Made by a program: the position numbers and the translations under genes
The notes under the pieces: generated by a model
What the model was told of the DNA's origin: nothing
Databases searched by the model: none
The model's input: the letters and a program-made list of their open reading frames with translations, nothing else
Part shown: in pieces, positions 9,079-17,433 of the stretch
Numbering within the stretch: the first letter of the stretch is position 1
How the letters are laid out: each line of letters begins with the position of its first letter
Source of the DNA: G001797105 sp964528155
GTDB taxonomy: Bacteria; Chloroflexota; Anaerolineae; Anaerolineales; E44-bin32
Reading direction: 5' to 3'
DNA length: 31,093 bases
Assembly (NCBI GenBank): GCA_964528155.1
Contig: CAZGRL010000038.1
Location: forward strand, 1 to 31,093

Positions 9079-10363
9079 CCGATTTCTCCGCTTCTGGCTC
9101 CTCGAGCCGGTGCGCCCGGACCTTGCGGATCCGACGCCCATGGACTTGCTCGACGATCAGGCGCAGTGAGCCTGCTTCGATCACATCACCCGGGGTTGGC
9201 ACCCGGCCGAGTTGACTGTAGATGAAGCCGCCGAGCGTCTCGCTGGTGTCCTTGGGAAGGCTGGCGCTTGCGATCTGATTCACATCGTCCAGGTCGATCC
9301 CGCCGTTGAACATGAACTCGCCGTCTTTGAGTTGCCGGTACGGCAGTTCTTCGGCGACATCGTATTCATCGCGTATCTCGCCGACGATCTCCTCGACGAT
9401 GTCCTCGATCGTGACCAGCCCGGCCGTGCCGCCGTACTCATCGACGACAATCGCCATTTGAACCCGCCTGGCCTGCATCTCCGCCAGAAGATCATCAACC
9501 CTCTTCGCCTCAGGCACGAAATAGGCCGGTCGCAGGATCGATTTGATTGTCTGCCCTGGCTCAGCCTTGCGCCACGCCGCCAGAAGGTCTTTCACGTACA
9601 GCAGACCGACGATGTTGTCCACCGTCCCAGCGTAGACCGGAGCGCGCGAAAACCCGGTCTGCAGCAGTCCGTCCGTCGCCTCGACGAGCCCGCATGAGTC
9701 CTCGAAGGCGAGCATGTCGATGCGAGGCACCATGACCTCTCGCGCCAACGTGTCGCCAAGCTGGAAGATCGAGTAGATCATAGCCTTCTCATCTTGCTCG
9801 ATCACACCGCCGACCTCGCCGGCTTCGACGAGTGTCTTGATCTCCTCCTCGGTCACCAGCGCGTTCCTTTGCCGGTGCGAGTCCGGCGCAAGTTGAGTTC
9901 CAATCCACGAAACTGGGCCGACGAGCGGCGAAGTCAGGATCATGCAGATCTGCGCCAAGGGCGCCAGCCGGACAGCCCATCGCGAAGGATCTCGCAAGAC
10001 AATGTTTTCGGCGTGGTATTCGACCAAACCGATGATCAAGCCGACCGCAAGCAAGACTACCGCGCCTGCGACAAGCGGGCTTCCCAGCGAGGCGCCCAGG
10101 GGTCCGACGAAACCGGCGACACCGACGCCGACGCTCAGAAGTCGCAGGCCTCCGAGCGCCAGGCGAACAGACAGAATGAGACGGGTTGTCTTGGATGCGG
10201 TATCGATCGCCCTGCCAGCCCCTGCCGCGCCTTCCGATCTCAGTTGGACCAGGGTCGAGGTCTGACTGTTCACCAGCGCGCTGCGCGCGGCCGCCAGCAG
10301 CCAGGCAAAGACCTGCGTGACAAGCAGGACCGTCGTGGCCACGCTCGAGTCAATCATCGTCAT
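9047..10363 (-). CDS. CNNM/CorC-type membrane protein with CBS domains (hemolysin C family)
   Basis: A 438-residue membrane protein of the family annotated as hemolysin or magnesium/cobalt efflux. The N-terminal DUF21 transmembrane domain has about four hydrophobic segments (roughly residues 5-165). A paired CBS (Bateman) module follows, starting around the REVMVPRIDMLAFE block and including VVDEYGGTAGLVTIEDIVEEIVGEI. The C-terminal CorC_HlyC domain, with FNGGIDLDDVNQ and ETLGGFIYSQLGRVP, ends the protein. Despite the name, such proteins are mostly ion transporters or sensors; I cannot tell the ion. The ATG at 10363 overlaps the end of glmU by 14 bases; a second ATG six bases later is equally possible. 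Confidence 0.88.
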   Translation of the reverse strand: MTMIDSSVATTVLLVTQVFAWLLAAARSALVNSQTSTLVQLRSEGAAGAGRAIDTASKTTRLILSVRLALGGLRLLSVGVGVAGFVGPLGASLGSPLVAGAVVLLAVGLIIGLVEYHAENIVLRDPSRWAVRLAPLAQICMILTSPLVGPVSWIGTQLAPDSHRQRNALVTEEEIKTLVEAGEVGGVIEQDEKAMIYSIFQLGDTLAREVMVPRIDMLAFEDSCGLVEATDGLLQTGFSRAPVYAGTVDNIVGLLYVKDLLAAWRKAEPGQTIKSILRPAYFVPEAKRVDDLLAEMQARRVQMAIVVDEYGGTAGLVTIEDIVEEIVGEIRDEYDVAEELPYRQLKDGEFMFNGGIDLDDVNQIASASLPKDTSETLGGFIYSQLGRVPTPGDVIEAGSLRLIVEQVHGRRIRKVRAHRLEEPEAEKSVDRHHRPAAN

Positions 10364-11705
10364 CAAGCTTTCGGACGACCCGGGCCGGCACACCGACGGC
10401 CAGGGATTTCTCAGGCACATCCTTCGTCACAACCGATCCCGCTCCTGTAGCCGCACCTCGGCCGATGCGCAAGGGCGCCACCAGCAAGCTGTCGCTGCCG
10501 ATGAATACATCAGCTCCCACCTCGGTATGGTTCTTGACTCCGTTCCGGCCGAAATTGCAGGTGATCGTGCCGGCGCCGACGTTGACCCTGTCGCCCAGGT
10601 CCGCATCGCCGATATACGAGAAGTGCCCCATCTTGACGCCTGGTCCCAGCCGGCTGTTCTTGACTTCGCCGAAATTCCCCATGTGAACCCCTCGACAGAG
10701 GTATGCCCCCTGTCGCAGGTGGGCGAACGGGCCGACGCTGACGTCATCCTCGAGCGTCGCGCCCTCGATGACAGAGGCTTCAACCCGGCAGTCCGAGCCC
10801 AGAGTCGAGCCGCGCACGATCGTTGATGGACCAAGCCGACACCTGTCCCCAACGATCGTTCGTCCTTCCAGATGGGTGTTCGGTTGGATGACGGTGTCCG
10901 CTCCGATCTCGACATCGGGGCCGAGGTACGTGGTCGCCGGATCGATCATCCGCACGCCGCGCAGCATCCAGTCACGGTTAGTCCGATGGCGCAACACCGA
11001 CTCGGCTTCGGCAAGATGTTCCTGCGTGTTGATCCCAATGCCCTGACTGACATCGGTCAGAGCAACGCTGGACAACGCTTGCCCCTCAGAAACAGCCATG
11101 CCGATCAGGTCGGTCAGATAGTATTCGCCTTTCGGTGAGATCGGAAGTCGAGCGAGGGAATCCCACATCCAGGTCGTTACGAAGGAATATGCTCCTACGT
11201 TGAATTCGTTTACCTGCAACTGCTCGGGCGTGGCGTGCGACTCCTCGACGATCTCCTTGATTCGCCCCTCCTCATCGCGGATGATCCGGCCGAAACCGCG
11301 TGACCGATCCGCCATCAACGTCAACAGTGTCAGGACGCTGCCGCCTTCCCCTGACTCTTGCATCAGCCTCTTCAGACTCTCTCCGGTCAGAAGGGCCATA
11401 TCGACGCTGGTCACAAGCAGACGGTCGCAGCGACCCTCAAGCGCCTGTCTGGCCTGCAGAACAGCGTGCCCCGTTCCCAATCGCTCGGTCTGAACGACAA
11501 AGCCGGCGGCCTCGGGGACGACCTCCCGGATGGCTTCCATGTCGGGACCGATGACGACATAGGGCGCCTTGCCGGTCGCCTGTCGGCATGCTTCGAACAC
11601 CCAGCGGATCATCGGCCGTTCGCACACAGGGTGCAACGCTTTCGGGAGTCCGGAGTGCATGCGTGTCCCCAAACCGGCGGCCAGGATCAGTGATTCATGC
11701 GCCAT
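10350..11705 (-). CDS. glmU: bifunctional GlmU (GlcN-1-P acetyltransferase / GlcNAc-1-P uridylyltransferase)
   Basis: Makes UDP-GlcNAc, the amino-sugar donor for cell-envelope polymers. The N-terminal half is a nucleotidyltransferase with the signature LAAGLGTRMHSGLPKALHPV at its very start. The Mg-binding GDxPLL motif is altered to SVDMALL but keeps the Asp. The C-terminal half is a left-handed beta-helix of hexapeptide repeats with the acetyltransferase His (about residue 361, MGHFSYIGDA) and NVGAGTITCN. The usual YDG after CN is replaced by FGRNG. At 451 residues the length matches the family. GAGGAG lies six bases before the ATG. It heads an overlapping glmU-CNNM-cdd operon. Confidence 0.94.
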   Translation of the reverse strand: MAHESLILAAGLGTRMHSGLPKALHPVCERPMIRWVFEACRQATGKAPYVVIGPDMEAIREVVPEAAGFVVQTERLGTGHAVLQARQALEGRCDRLLVTSVDMALLTGESLKRLMQESGEGGSVLTLLTLMADRSRGFGRIIRDEEGRIKEIVEESHATPEQLQVNEFNVGAYSFVTTWMWDSLARLPISPKGEYYLTDLIGMAVSEGQALSSVALTDVSQGIGINTQEHLAEAESVLRHRTNRDWMLRGVRMIDPATTYLGPDVEIGADTVIQPNTHLEGRTIVGDRCRLGPSTIVRGSTLGSDCRVEASVIEGATLEDDVSVGPFAHLRQGAYLCRGVHMGNFGEVKNSRLGPGVKMGHFSYIGDADLGDRVNVGAGTITCNFGRNGVKNHTEVGADVFIGSDSLLVAPLRIGRGAATGAGSVVTKDVPEKSLAVGVPARVVRKLDDDD

Positions 11706-11738
11706 ATGTCACTCCTCGGTTTCAACCAACGAACGCCG

Positions 11739-11762
11739 CCGGCCGCCGTCCCGGGCGGCCGG
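11739..11762 (-). other. GC-rich hairpin in the glmU leader
   Basis: A perfect 9-bp inverted repeat (ccggccgcc / ggcggccgg) with a 6-base loop lies about 34 bases upstream of the glmU ATG, between tRNA-Gln and glmU. No T-run follows, so it is not a standard terminator. It could mark the tRNA 3' processing region or affect glmU expression. Confidence 0.4.
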
Positions 11763-11848
11763 TATGCAATGAACGAAATCCGGATGGTTTGAGGTTTCTA
11801 GGGGAGGATCGACGTCAGACACAGAGACTCAAGTTCATAAGAAGCGAA

Positions 11849-11922
11849 TGGCTGGGGCGCCAGGATTCGAACCTGGATCCACGGATCCAAAGTCCGGTGT
11901 GCTGCCGTTGCACCACGCCCCA
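11849..11922 (-). tRNA. tRNA-Gln (anticodon TTG), CCA encoded
   Basis: The minus strand folds into a full cloverleaf of 74 bases including CCA. The acceptor stem is TGGGGCG with CGCCCCA and discriminator G. The D arm is GTGC/GCAC, and the anticodon loop CTTTGGA carries TTG, which reads CAA. The T arm is CCAGG-TTCGAAT-CCTGG. The U1-A72 pair and G73 are known identity features of bacterial glutamine tRNA. The outermost anticodon-stem pair (27-43) is a C-T mismatch. Confidence 0.96.
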
Positions 11923-11947
11923 TCGACATCGGTGTCCATGAGAGGTT

Positions 11948-11953
11948 ATTCTA
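11948..11953 (-). promoter_or_regulatory. possible -10 element (TAGAAT) of tRNA-Gln
   Basis: TAGAAT (5 of 6 matches to TATAAT) lies on the minus strand 25 bases upstream of the mature tRNA 5' end. No convincing -35 box is found at 16-18 bases upstream, so this is tentative. Confidence 0.3.
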
Positions 11954-12022
11954 ACATGGCGTCCGCTTCGGCGGGGCGATCGACCGGTGCACGGCGATGG
12001 CGAGATTTCCGGTAAACCCTCC

Positions 12023-12044
12023 CTCCGATCTCACCTGATCGGAG
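12023..12044 (-). terminator. hairpin after the response regulator, possible terminator without a T-run
   Basis: A perfect 8-bp inverted repeat (ctccgatc / gatcggag) with a 6-base loop begins 34 bases after the response-regulator stop. On the minus strand the stem is followed by GGAGGGTTT, not an immediate T-run, so it may stabilise a 3' end and not be an intrinsic terminator. Confidence 0.3.
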
Positions 12045-12077
12045 TCGAAATGAGTCGAGGACCGAGAGGAGAAGTGC

Positions 12078-13112
12078 TTATCCGTCCTCATCCTCGTTTA
12101 ACAGACCGAGTTTCTTGGCCTGCTCATAGGTCAGCGCATCGCCTTCGGCTCGATCGTTCTTGGACTCGAGGACAGCCTCATCCCAGAACCGATCAGCCTC
12201 ATCTTTTTGCACACCATTCGAGGCGGCCTCCAGATCGGCCTGGGGGATTTCCGGGATCGGTTCTTCTTGCGCCGGCTCAGCCTCGCCTGGCGTCTCATCC
12301 GGTTCTGACGGGACACCCAATTGGGACAGTGCGCTCAAGATCTCATCGGCGGCTCGTCTTCCAAAGTGCACGACGGATCCCATCTGCCCCACGCCCTGCC
12401 CACCTCGAAATGCGATGACCAACGCGAAATACGCGCCAACATTTGTCACATACACGTCGTGAGCCTCCCCGTCGAAGTACTGGAAATTGAGCGGCAAGAG
12501 CGAGCCCAGGATACTGCTGATCTTCAATCCAGAAGTGAAAGCTGTCACCAGAGACGGCATGGCCGCATCGAAGTCGAGGTCCGCCAGGTCTCCGGCGCGG
12601 GCCGTGACCCGCGCCGAATCGTCTACGAGAAGCACCGCTTCCGCCCCCAACTCTCGACGCAACGTTGCCAGACGCTCGGCCATGTCCGGCTGATCTTGGG
12701 CGCCAACCTCGACCGGCGACTCGCCCTCCTGCCGTGGGTACAACGTGCGCTCGACCGCCTCCAGGAAGGCATTCGTCCCGATCGGCTTGCGCAGAAACGA
12801 GATCACACCCAGCGCCTCGGCCCGGCTGCGAACCTCGTCGGTCGGGTGCCCGGTGATGAGGATGGCCGCCGCCTCGGGGCTACCTCGTTTCACTTCTTCG
12901 AGCAGTTCCAGGCCGGAGATGCCGGGAAGGCGGAGATCGGTCACGACGAGTGCGGCAGGGGCCTCATCGATGATCTGCAAGGCTTCCTCGCCTGAAGTCG
13001 CCTCGACGACATCATACTCGCGGCCGGAAAGCTCCAGGCTCAGCCGCAACATGCGTCGCACCTGACGTTGATCATCCACGATAAGAATGCGAGGCGAGCT
13101 TACAGATTCCAC
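12078..13112 (-). CDS. response regulator with roadblock/LC7-like C-terminal domain
   Basis: Residues about 7-128 are a complete receiver domain: acidic pair D13/D14, phospho-acceptor D59 (VVTDLRLPG), T87 and K109. A short linker precedes a domain at about 140-270 (ERLATLRRELGAEAVLLVDDSARVTARAG and, later, YVTNVGAYFALVIAF, with a closing helix near HFGRRAADEILSAL). Its alternating strand pattern matches roadblock/LC7 domains, which in bacteria partner small GTPases or signalling proteins. The tail is acidic and probably disordered. There is no DNA-binding or enzymatic output domain and no histidine kinase nearby. The start is GTG at 13112, behind a GGGGAAG site. The gene lies 65 bases downstream of the last transporter ATPase. 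Confidence 0.8.
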   Translation of the reverse strand: MESVSSPRILIVDDQRQVRRMLRLSLELSGREYDVVEATSGEEALQIIDEAPAALVVTDLRLPGISGLELLEEVKRGSPEAAAILITGHPTDEVRSRAEALGVISFLRKPIGTNAFLEAVERTLYPRQEGESPVEVGAQDQPDMAERLATLRRELGAEAVLLVDDSARVTARAGDLADLDFDAAMPSLVTAFTSGLKISSILGSLLPLNFQYFDGEAHDVYVTNVGAYFALVIAFRGGQGVGQMGSVVHFGRRAADEILSALSQLGVPSEPDETPGEAEPAQEEPIPEIPQADLEAASNGVQKDEADRFWDEAVLESKNDRAEGDALTYEQAKKLGLLNEDEDG

Positions 13113-13128
13113 AGGACCGCACTTCCCC

Positions 13129-13149
13129 GGCCGGCTAGGCCAGCCGGCC
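13129..13149 (-). other. GC-rich hairpin between the transporter operon and the response regulator
   Basis: An 8-bp perfect inverted repeat (ggccggct / agccggcc) with a 5-base loop sits in the 65-base gap. No T-run follows on the minus strand. It may separate or attenuate the two transcription units. Confidence 0.35.
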
Positions 13150-13177
13150 CCGAATTGCCCCCTATCCTAAGGCGCAA

Positions 13178-14173
13178 TCAATTCAGGCGCCAGCAGGCTA
13201 CCCGGTGACCCGATTTGACCTCCATCAGCTGAGGTTCCTGGACGGCACAATGATCAACGGCAACCGGGCAGCGGGTATGAAAGCGACATCCACCGGGTGG
13301 GTTCATCGGGCTGGGGATATCACCCTTGAGAAGGATCCGCTGGCGGCGCACATGCGGATCGGCGATCGGGATGGCCGACATCAAAGCCTGTGTATACGGA
13401 TGCAACGGCCGGGCGAAGAGCTCCTGGCGCCGGGCTGACTCAACCAGCTTCCCCAGATACATCACAGCCACCCGGTCGGAAATGTGCTCAACGACGCTCA
13501 TGTTGTGCGCGATGAAAAGAAAAGTCAGGTCGAACTCCGCTTGCAGGTCCTTCAGGATGTTGAGAACCTGCGATTGGATCGATACATCCAGAGCGGAGAC
13601 CGGCTCGTCGGCGACAATGAACTTGGGCCGAAGTGCCAGTGCCCTGGCGATGCCGATCCGCTGGCGCTGACCCCCGGAGAATTCGCTCGGATACCTTCGC
13701 GCGTGATATTCCTCGAGCCCGACCTTCTTGAGCGTGTCCAGCACCCGATCCCATTGCTCGGCTGCGGTGCCGATGTGATGTATCCGTAATCCCTCACCAA
13801 CGGATTCGCCTATCTTCATGCGAGGGTCAAGGGCGGTGTAGGGATCCTGGAAGATGATCTGCATTTCCCGCCGCATGTCTTTGAGCGGCCGACCTCGAAG
13901 CTTCATAACATCGGTACCATCAAAGCGAATCGAACCCGATGTCGGCTCGATGAGGCGCAAGATCGTCCTGCCGACGGTGGTCTTTCCCGATCCCGACTCG
14001 CCCACCAGTCCCAGGGTTTCGCCTTCGGCGATCGAGAAGGAAACACCATCAACCGCCTGGACGAGGCCTTGCGTCCGTTGAAGCAAGCCTCCCCGCACAG
14101 GGAAGTACTTCACCAGATCCGACACCTGGAGAAGCTCCTTGCCTCCGACACCATTCTGCGGTTCCTGTGACAT
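13178..14173 (-). CDS. oligopeptide/dipeptide ABC transporter ATP-binding protein, F type (second pair)
   Basis: Hydrolyses ATP to drive solute import. The 331-residue protein has Walker A GESGSGKTT, Q-loop IFQDPYTALDPRM, signature FSGGQRQRIGIARAL, Walker B FIVADEPVSALD and the H-loop His in FIAHNMSVVEH. The C-terminal OppD/F extension (GCRFHTRCPVAVDHC and, later, VACW) carries four cysteines. A [4Fe-4S] cluster has been reported at the equivalent site in mycobacterial OppD. I start at ATG 14173 (AGAGAA upstream); 25 further upstream residues could be read but look unlike the family. It is separated from its D-type partner by 215 bases, an unusual gap for this operon, in which I found no clear promoter. 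Confidence 0.9.
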   Translation of the reverse strand: MSQEPQNGVGGKELLQVSDLVKYFPVRGGLLQRTQGLVQAVDGVSFSIAEGETLGLVGESGSGKTTVGRTILRLIEPTSGSIRFDGTDVMKLRGRPLKDMRREMQIIFQDPYTALDPRMKIGESVGEGLRIHHIGTAAEQWDRVLDTLKKVGLEEYHARRYPSEFSGGQRQRIGIARALALRPKFIVADEPVSALDVSIQSQVLNILKDLQAEFDLTFLFIAHNMSVVEHISDRVAVMYLGKLVESARRQELFARPLHPYTQALMSAIPIADPHVRRQRILLKGDIPSPMNPPGGCRFHTRCPVAVDHCAVQEPQLMEVKSGHRVACWRLN

Positions 14174-14388
14174 GTGTTTCTCTAGCTCAGACGAGTCCCG
14201 AGCACAGATGGAACAGTCTCCCTCGAGTTTACTCGACTCGCCACACATCGGCCAGCCGATAGGTTGGATGGGCGTATCCCAGGACGGTTGTCTGCTCTGG
14301 CTGAGTCACGGATTCGCCCGGGACTTCGCAACTTCTTAAGAATCGGGCCGTTCCAAGGCCTGAACGCAAGCTCCCAGTGAGATCGGCT

Positions 14389-15477
14389 TCATCCCTGGTC
14401 AAACAGCGATGACCTCAACGGTGCCTTGTGCCCTTTATCAGGATCATCGATATACAGCCAGCATCGAGCCGTATGATCAATGGCCACAGCCTTGAGGTCG
14501 GGCTCGATACTCGTGCAGATGTCGAGACTGAATTCCACACGCGACCGGCACCGACCGGCGAAGCGACATCCGGGCGGCAAATCCAGCAGATCGGGGACGC
14601 TGCCAGGGATGACCTCAAGTCGGTCTCTTGGGCTACCCAGGACCGGGATCGAGGCGATGAGCCCTTGCGTGTAGGGATGCAGCGGATGATCGAACAGCGC
14701 CGTCAGATTCGCTTGTTCAACAATTCGTCCGGCATACATCACCGCCACGCGATCGGCCATCTCGGCGATCACACCCAGATCGTGGGTGATCAGTACGACC
14801 GCCGTCCCCCAGCGTCGGCTGAGCTCTCGCAACAGATCCAGGATCTGGGCCTGTATTGTCACGTCCAGCGCCGTCGTCGGCTCGTCGGCGATCAGGAGCT
14901 GTGGTCTGAGCGCCAGGGCGATAGCGATCATCACCCGCTGCGCCTGGCCTCCCGAAATCTCATGGGGATAGGCATGAGCACGGCTCTCTGCATCAGGGAT
15001 ACCCACCTGCCGGAGCAGGTCGACGGCCTGCTGCCACGCGCGACGCTTGTTCAGCTTCTGATGGATCTGCAGCACTTCGGAGATCTGAGAACCGATCGTG
15101 AAGACCGGATTGAGGCTGGCCAGAGGCTCCTGAAAGATCATCGAGATGCGACTTCCGCGGAGCTCTGTCATTTCCTTCTCGGTCAACTCGAGAAGAGGTA
15201 CCCCGTCGAAAACGATTTCCCCGGTGACGATCTTCCCCGGAGCATCCACCAGTCTCAAGACGGACAGCGCGGAGACCGTCTTCCCACAGCCTGACTCGCC
15301 AACAAGACCGAAGACCTCCCCCTTGTTCACACGGTAGTCCAGACCATCGACGGCCTTGACCACACCTTCATCGGTGTAGAAATACGTCTTTAGATCCTTG
15401 AGTTCGAGGAGCGGGTGGGAGTTGGAACGACTGGTCGGAGGTGCAGCCGGCCTGTCGCCGGGAGAGTGTGTCGTCAT
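14389..15477 (-). CDS. oligopeptide/dipeptide ABC transporter ATP-binding protein, D type (second pair)
   Basis: Partner ATPase of the F-type protein downstream. The 362-residue product has Walker A GESGCGKTV, Q-loop IFQEPLASLNPVF, signature ISGGQAQRVMIAIAL, Walker B LLIADEPTTALD and ITHDLGVIAEMADRV. The C-terminal extension (GCRFAGRCRSRVEF, then C and RCW) again holds four cysteines. The first 20 residues are Pro/Ser-rich; the conserved domain begins near residue 22 (HPLLELKDLKTYF). No clear ribosome-binding site precedes ATG 15477. It follows the cytochrome gene by 75 bases. Confidence 0.91.
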   Translation of the reverse strand: MTTHSPGDRPAAPPTSRSNSHPLLELKDLKTYFYTDEGVVKAVDGLDYRVNKGEVFGLVGESGCGKTVSALSVLRLVDAPGKIVTGEIVFDGVPLLELTEKEMTELRGSRISMIFQEPLASLNPVFTIGSQISEVLQIHQKLNKRRAWQQAVDLLRQVGIPDAESRAHAYPHEISGGQAQRVMIAIALALRPQLLIADEPTTALDVTIQAQILDLLRELSRRWGTAVVLITHDLGVIAEMADRVAVMYAGRIVEQANLTALFDHPLHPYTQGLIASIPVLGSPRDRLEVIPGSVPDLLDLPPGCRFAGRCRSRVEFSLDICTSIEPDLKAVAIDHTARCWLYIDDPDKGHKAPLRSSLFDQG

Positions 15478-15552
15478 CGGATGGTCTTTGTGAGCGCGGC
15501 CAAGGCAAGCATACCACCGAGGCCGGCGAAACGGCTCGCGCAGGTTCGTTGA

Positions 15553-16275
15553 CTATCGACGTCGGAGATCTCGAGCGAGAAAGGCGCCCCCGACCGTCAA
15601 GCCGAACAAGACCAGTCCCCAGAACATCACCGGCGCGCCGGCGGTCGGCTCAGGAGACGGATGAGCCGGGACGGGCGCCGTCGCAGGTGTCGCCACGGGA
15701 GGCGCGGCCGAGCCGGCAATCTGGACCGCGGCGGCCGTGTCCGGGCCGAGGACCTGTCCATCCGGAAGATCTCCGTTCATTGCCGCCAGATAGGCCACAA
15801 TATCCCAGTAGGTATCTGCGTCGAGACTCCCCGGCGCTTCGAACGGCATTCTCGCCTGGACGAAGGCATACAGCACGGTCGCGTCTGCGAAACCCGCCAG
15901 CGCGCCCGCGCCGATCACGGCCGGAACCTGACGCGGCAGGGTCCAGCCATCCTCATAGGGCCGCTGGCCATGACAGCCCGAGGCCCAACAATTCTGATGG
16001 TCGGGAGGGTAAAGCTGCCGGAACTCGTCTGTCAGGCCCTGGCCCTGATCACCATGACATGGCAGACAGTTGAGCCAGAAGGCATAGCCGCCACGTTCGA
16101 GTTGGGTGGGGTTGGCCGGCAGGGAAGGCGCGTCCAGGCGCGGGCTTGGCATGGTCGGGACGGGCGTTCGCGGCGGTGGTGGATCGAGCGCCATGATAGC
16201 CCCAGCCCCCAGGACGAACAGGGCGGCGAAGAGACGCCGCCCTCTAGCGTTTCGATTTGTCGGATGACTTGCCAT
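15553..16275 (-). CDS. membrane-anchored c-type cytochrome within the transporter operon
   Basis: A 240-residue exported heme protein. Residues 13-30 form a hydrophobic signal or anchor after an Arg-rich start. Residues 31-58 are Pro-rich. The core has a classical heme-c motif C70-L-P-C73-H74 and a second cysteine/histidine site C96-WASG-C101-H102, of the longer CX4CH type known from some multiheme cytochromes. A likely axial Met is M143 in ARMPFEAPGSL, as in monoheme cytochrome c. A Pro/Ala-rich linker leads to a second hydrophobic segment (about 215-234) with an Arg tail. Whether the second motif binds heme cannot be told from sequence. The gene sits between permease C (78 bases) and ATPase D (75 bases), same strand. 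I know no standard role for such a protein in peptide import. Confidence 0.85.
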   Translation of the reverse strand: MASHPTNRNARGRRLFAALFVLGAGAIMALDPPPPRTPVPTMPSPRLDAPSLPANPTQLERGGYAFWLNCLPCHGDQGQGLTDEFRQLYPPDHQNCWASGCHGQRPYEDGWTLPRQVPAVIGAGALAGFADATVLYAFVQARMPFEAPGSLDADTYWDIVAYLAAMNGDLPDGQVLGPDTAAAVQIAGSAAPPVATPATAPVPAHPSPEPTAGAPVMFWGLVLFGLTVGGAFLARDLRRR

Positions 16276-16353
16276 CAGCCACGATCGTCCGCGCCTAGCG
16301 GTCTCGAATCCAGTTTCGCGGTTACGGCAGGTCGGCAGTTCTTCAAGCCGCGC

Positions 16354-17403
16354 TTAGCCGCCAGTCCTGCCGCGCATACGCGGATCCATGATGTCGCGCA
16401 CCGCGTCGCCGACGAGATTCCAACCCAGGACGAAGAGGATCAACGCCAGACCCGGGTAGACCACAATGTACCAGTACTGATTGAGAGCGGTGATCCAGTC
16501 TCGGGCGAATGACAGTAGTTGTCCCCAATCGGCGTAGCCGGTGTCGGCCCCGATCCCCAGAAAACTCAACGCAGCGAATGTGATGACGTATGAGCCGACG
16601 TCCATCGAGGCCACGACCAGCGTCGGGAAAATGGCGTTCGGGATGATGTGGCGGAACATGATCCGCCGATCCTTAGCCCCGATCACCCGCGCCGCCAACA
16701 CGTAGTCGCGCTCTTTGATCGTCAGGATATCCCCGCGTATCAGGCGCGCGTAAGTCATCCAGCCGAACACGATCAGAGCAACCATCGCCGGCAGGATGCT
16801 CCTCCCCATGACCGGTGTGAGGATGGCCGAGAGGGTCAGGGCGGCCAACAGGAAAGGCATTGTGTAGAAGATGTCGGTGATGCGCATCAAGAGCATGTCG
16901 ACCACCCCGCCATAGTACGACGAGATGGCCCCCATCAGGATCCCGATCACAACCGTAGCGAAAGTGATCGTAACACCCACCTGGAATGCGGTTCGCGTTC
17001 CCCAAACGACGCCGTAAAAGATGTCCCACTGCCCGCTTGCCGTTCCCAGGATATGAACCCATTGATCCGAGCCAGTGAGAGGTTTGAGCCAAAATGCCAC
17101 CGGTGGCGGCCAACGATTCCACTCGGTCATCGGAGGCTCGGGGTTGGGGGAGAAGCCGTCGCGCGGGATCGTATACGGATCTTCCACATGGATGGGTGGC
17201 GCAATCTGGGGTGCGAAGACGGCGACGAGGATGAAGAATACGATGACGATCGTCCCGCTCACAGACAGCGGATTGGTGGCCAACCCGAGCAAGATGCGAT
17301 TCATCTCCGGGCCGAACGTGCGCTCGATCCAGGTGATCTTGCGATCCGGCAGGCCGTCCAGCGTCCCGGCGAGCTCGTGTCGCTTTGGGAGAGAAGTTTC
17401 CAT
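16354..17403 (-). CDS. oligopeptide/dipeptide ABC transporter permease, C type
   Basis: One of the two membrane subunits of the importer. The 349-residue protein has a cytoplasmic N-terminus (about 45 residues), a first membrane segment (SGTIVIVFFILVAVFAPQIAP), a large external loop of about 80 residues, then five more segments. The ATPase-contacting EAA loop reads VIGAKDRRIMFRHIIPNAIFPTLVV. The C-terminus (LGWNLVGDAVRDIMDPRMRG) is diagnostic of DppC/OppC. The external loop is longer than usual and rich in Pro and Trp. AGGAG lies seven bases before ATG 17403. It is 30 bases after permease B. Confidence 0.94.
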   Translation of the reverse strand: METSLPKRHELAGTLDGLPDRKITWIERTFGPEMNRILLGLATNPLSVSGTIVIVFFILVAVFAPQIAPPIHVEDPYTIPRDGFSPNPEPPMTEWNRWPPPVAFWLKPLTGSDQWVHILGTASGQWDIFYGVVWGTRTAFQVGVTITFATVVIGILMGAISSYYGGVVDMLLMRITDIFYTMPFLLAALTLSAILTPVMGRSILPAMVALIVFGWMTYARLIRGDILTIKERDYVLAARVIGAKDRRIMFRHIIPNAIFPTLVVASMDVGSYVITFAALSFLGIGADTGYADWGQLLSFARDWITALNQYWYIVVYPGLALILFVLGWNLVGDAVRDIMDPRMRGRTGG

Positions 17404-17433
17404 CGCACACTCCTGATCGACAAGACAACCGTT

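Noticed and set aside
11739..11762. glmU leader hairpin as a terminator or riboswitch
   Set aside because: No T-run follows and no known riboswitch consensus is seen, so only a hairpin is recorded.
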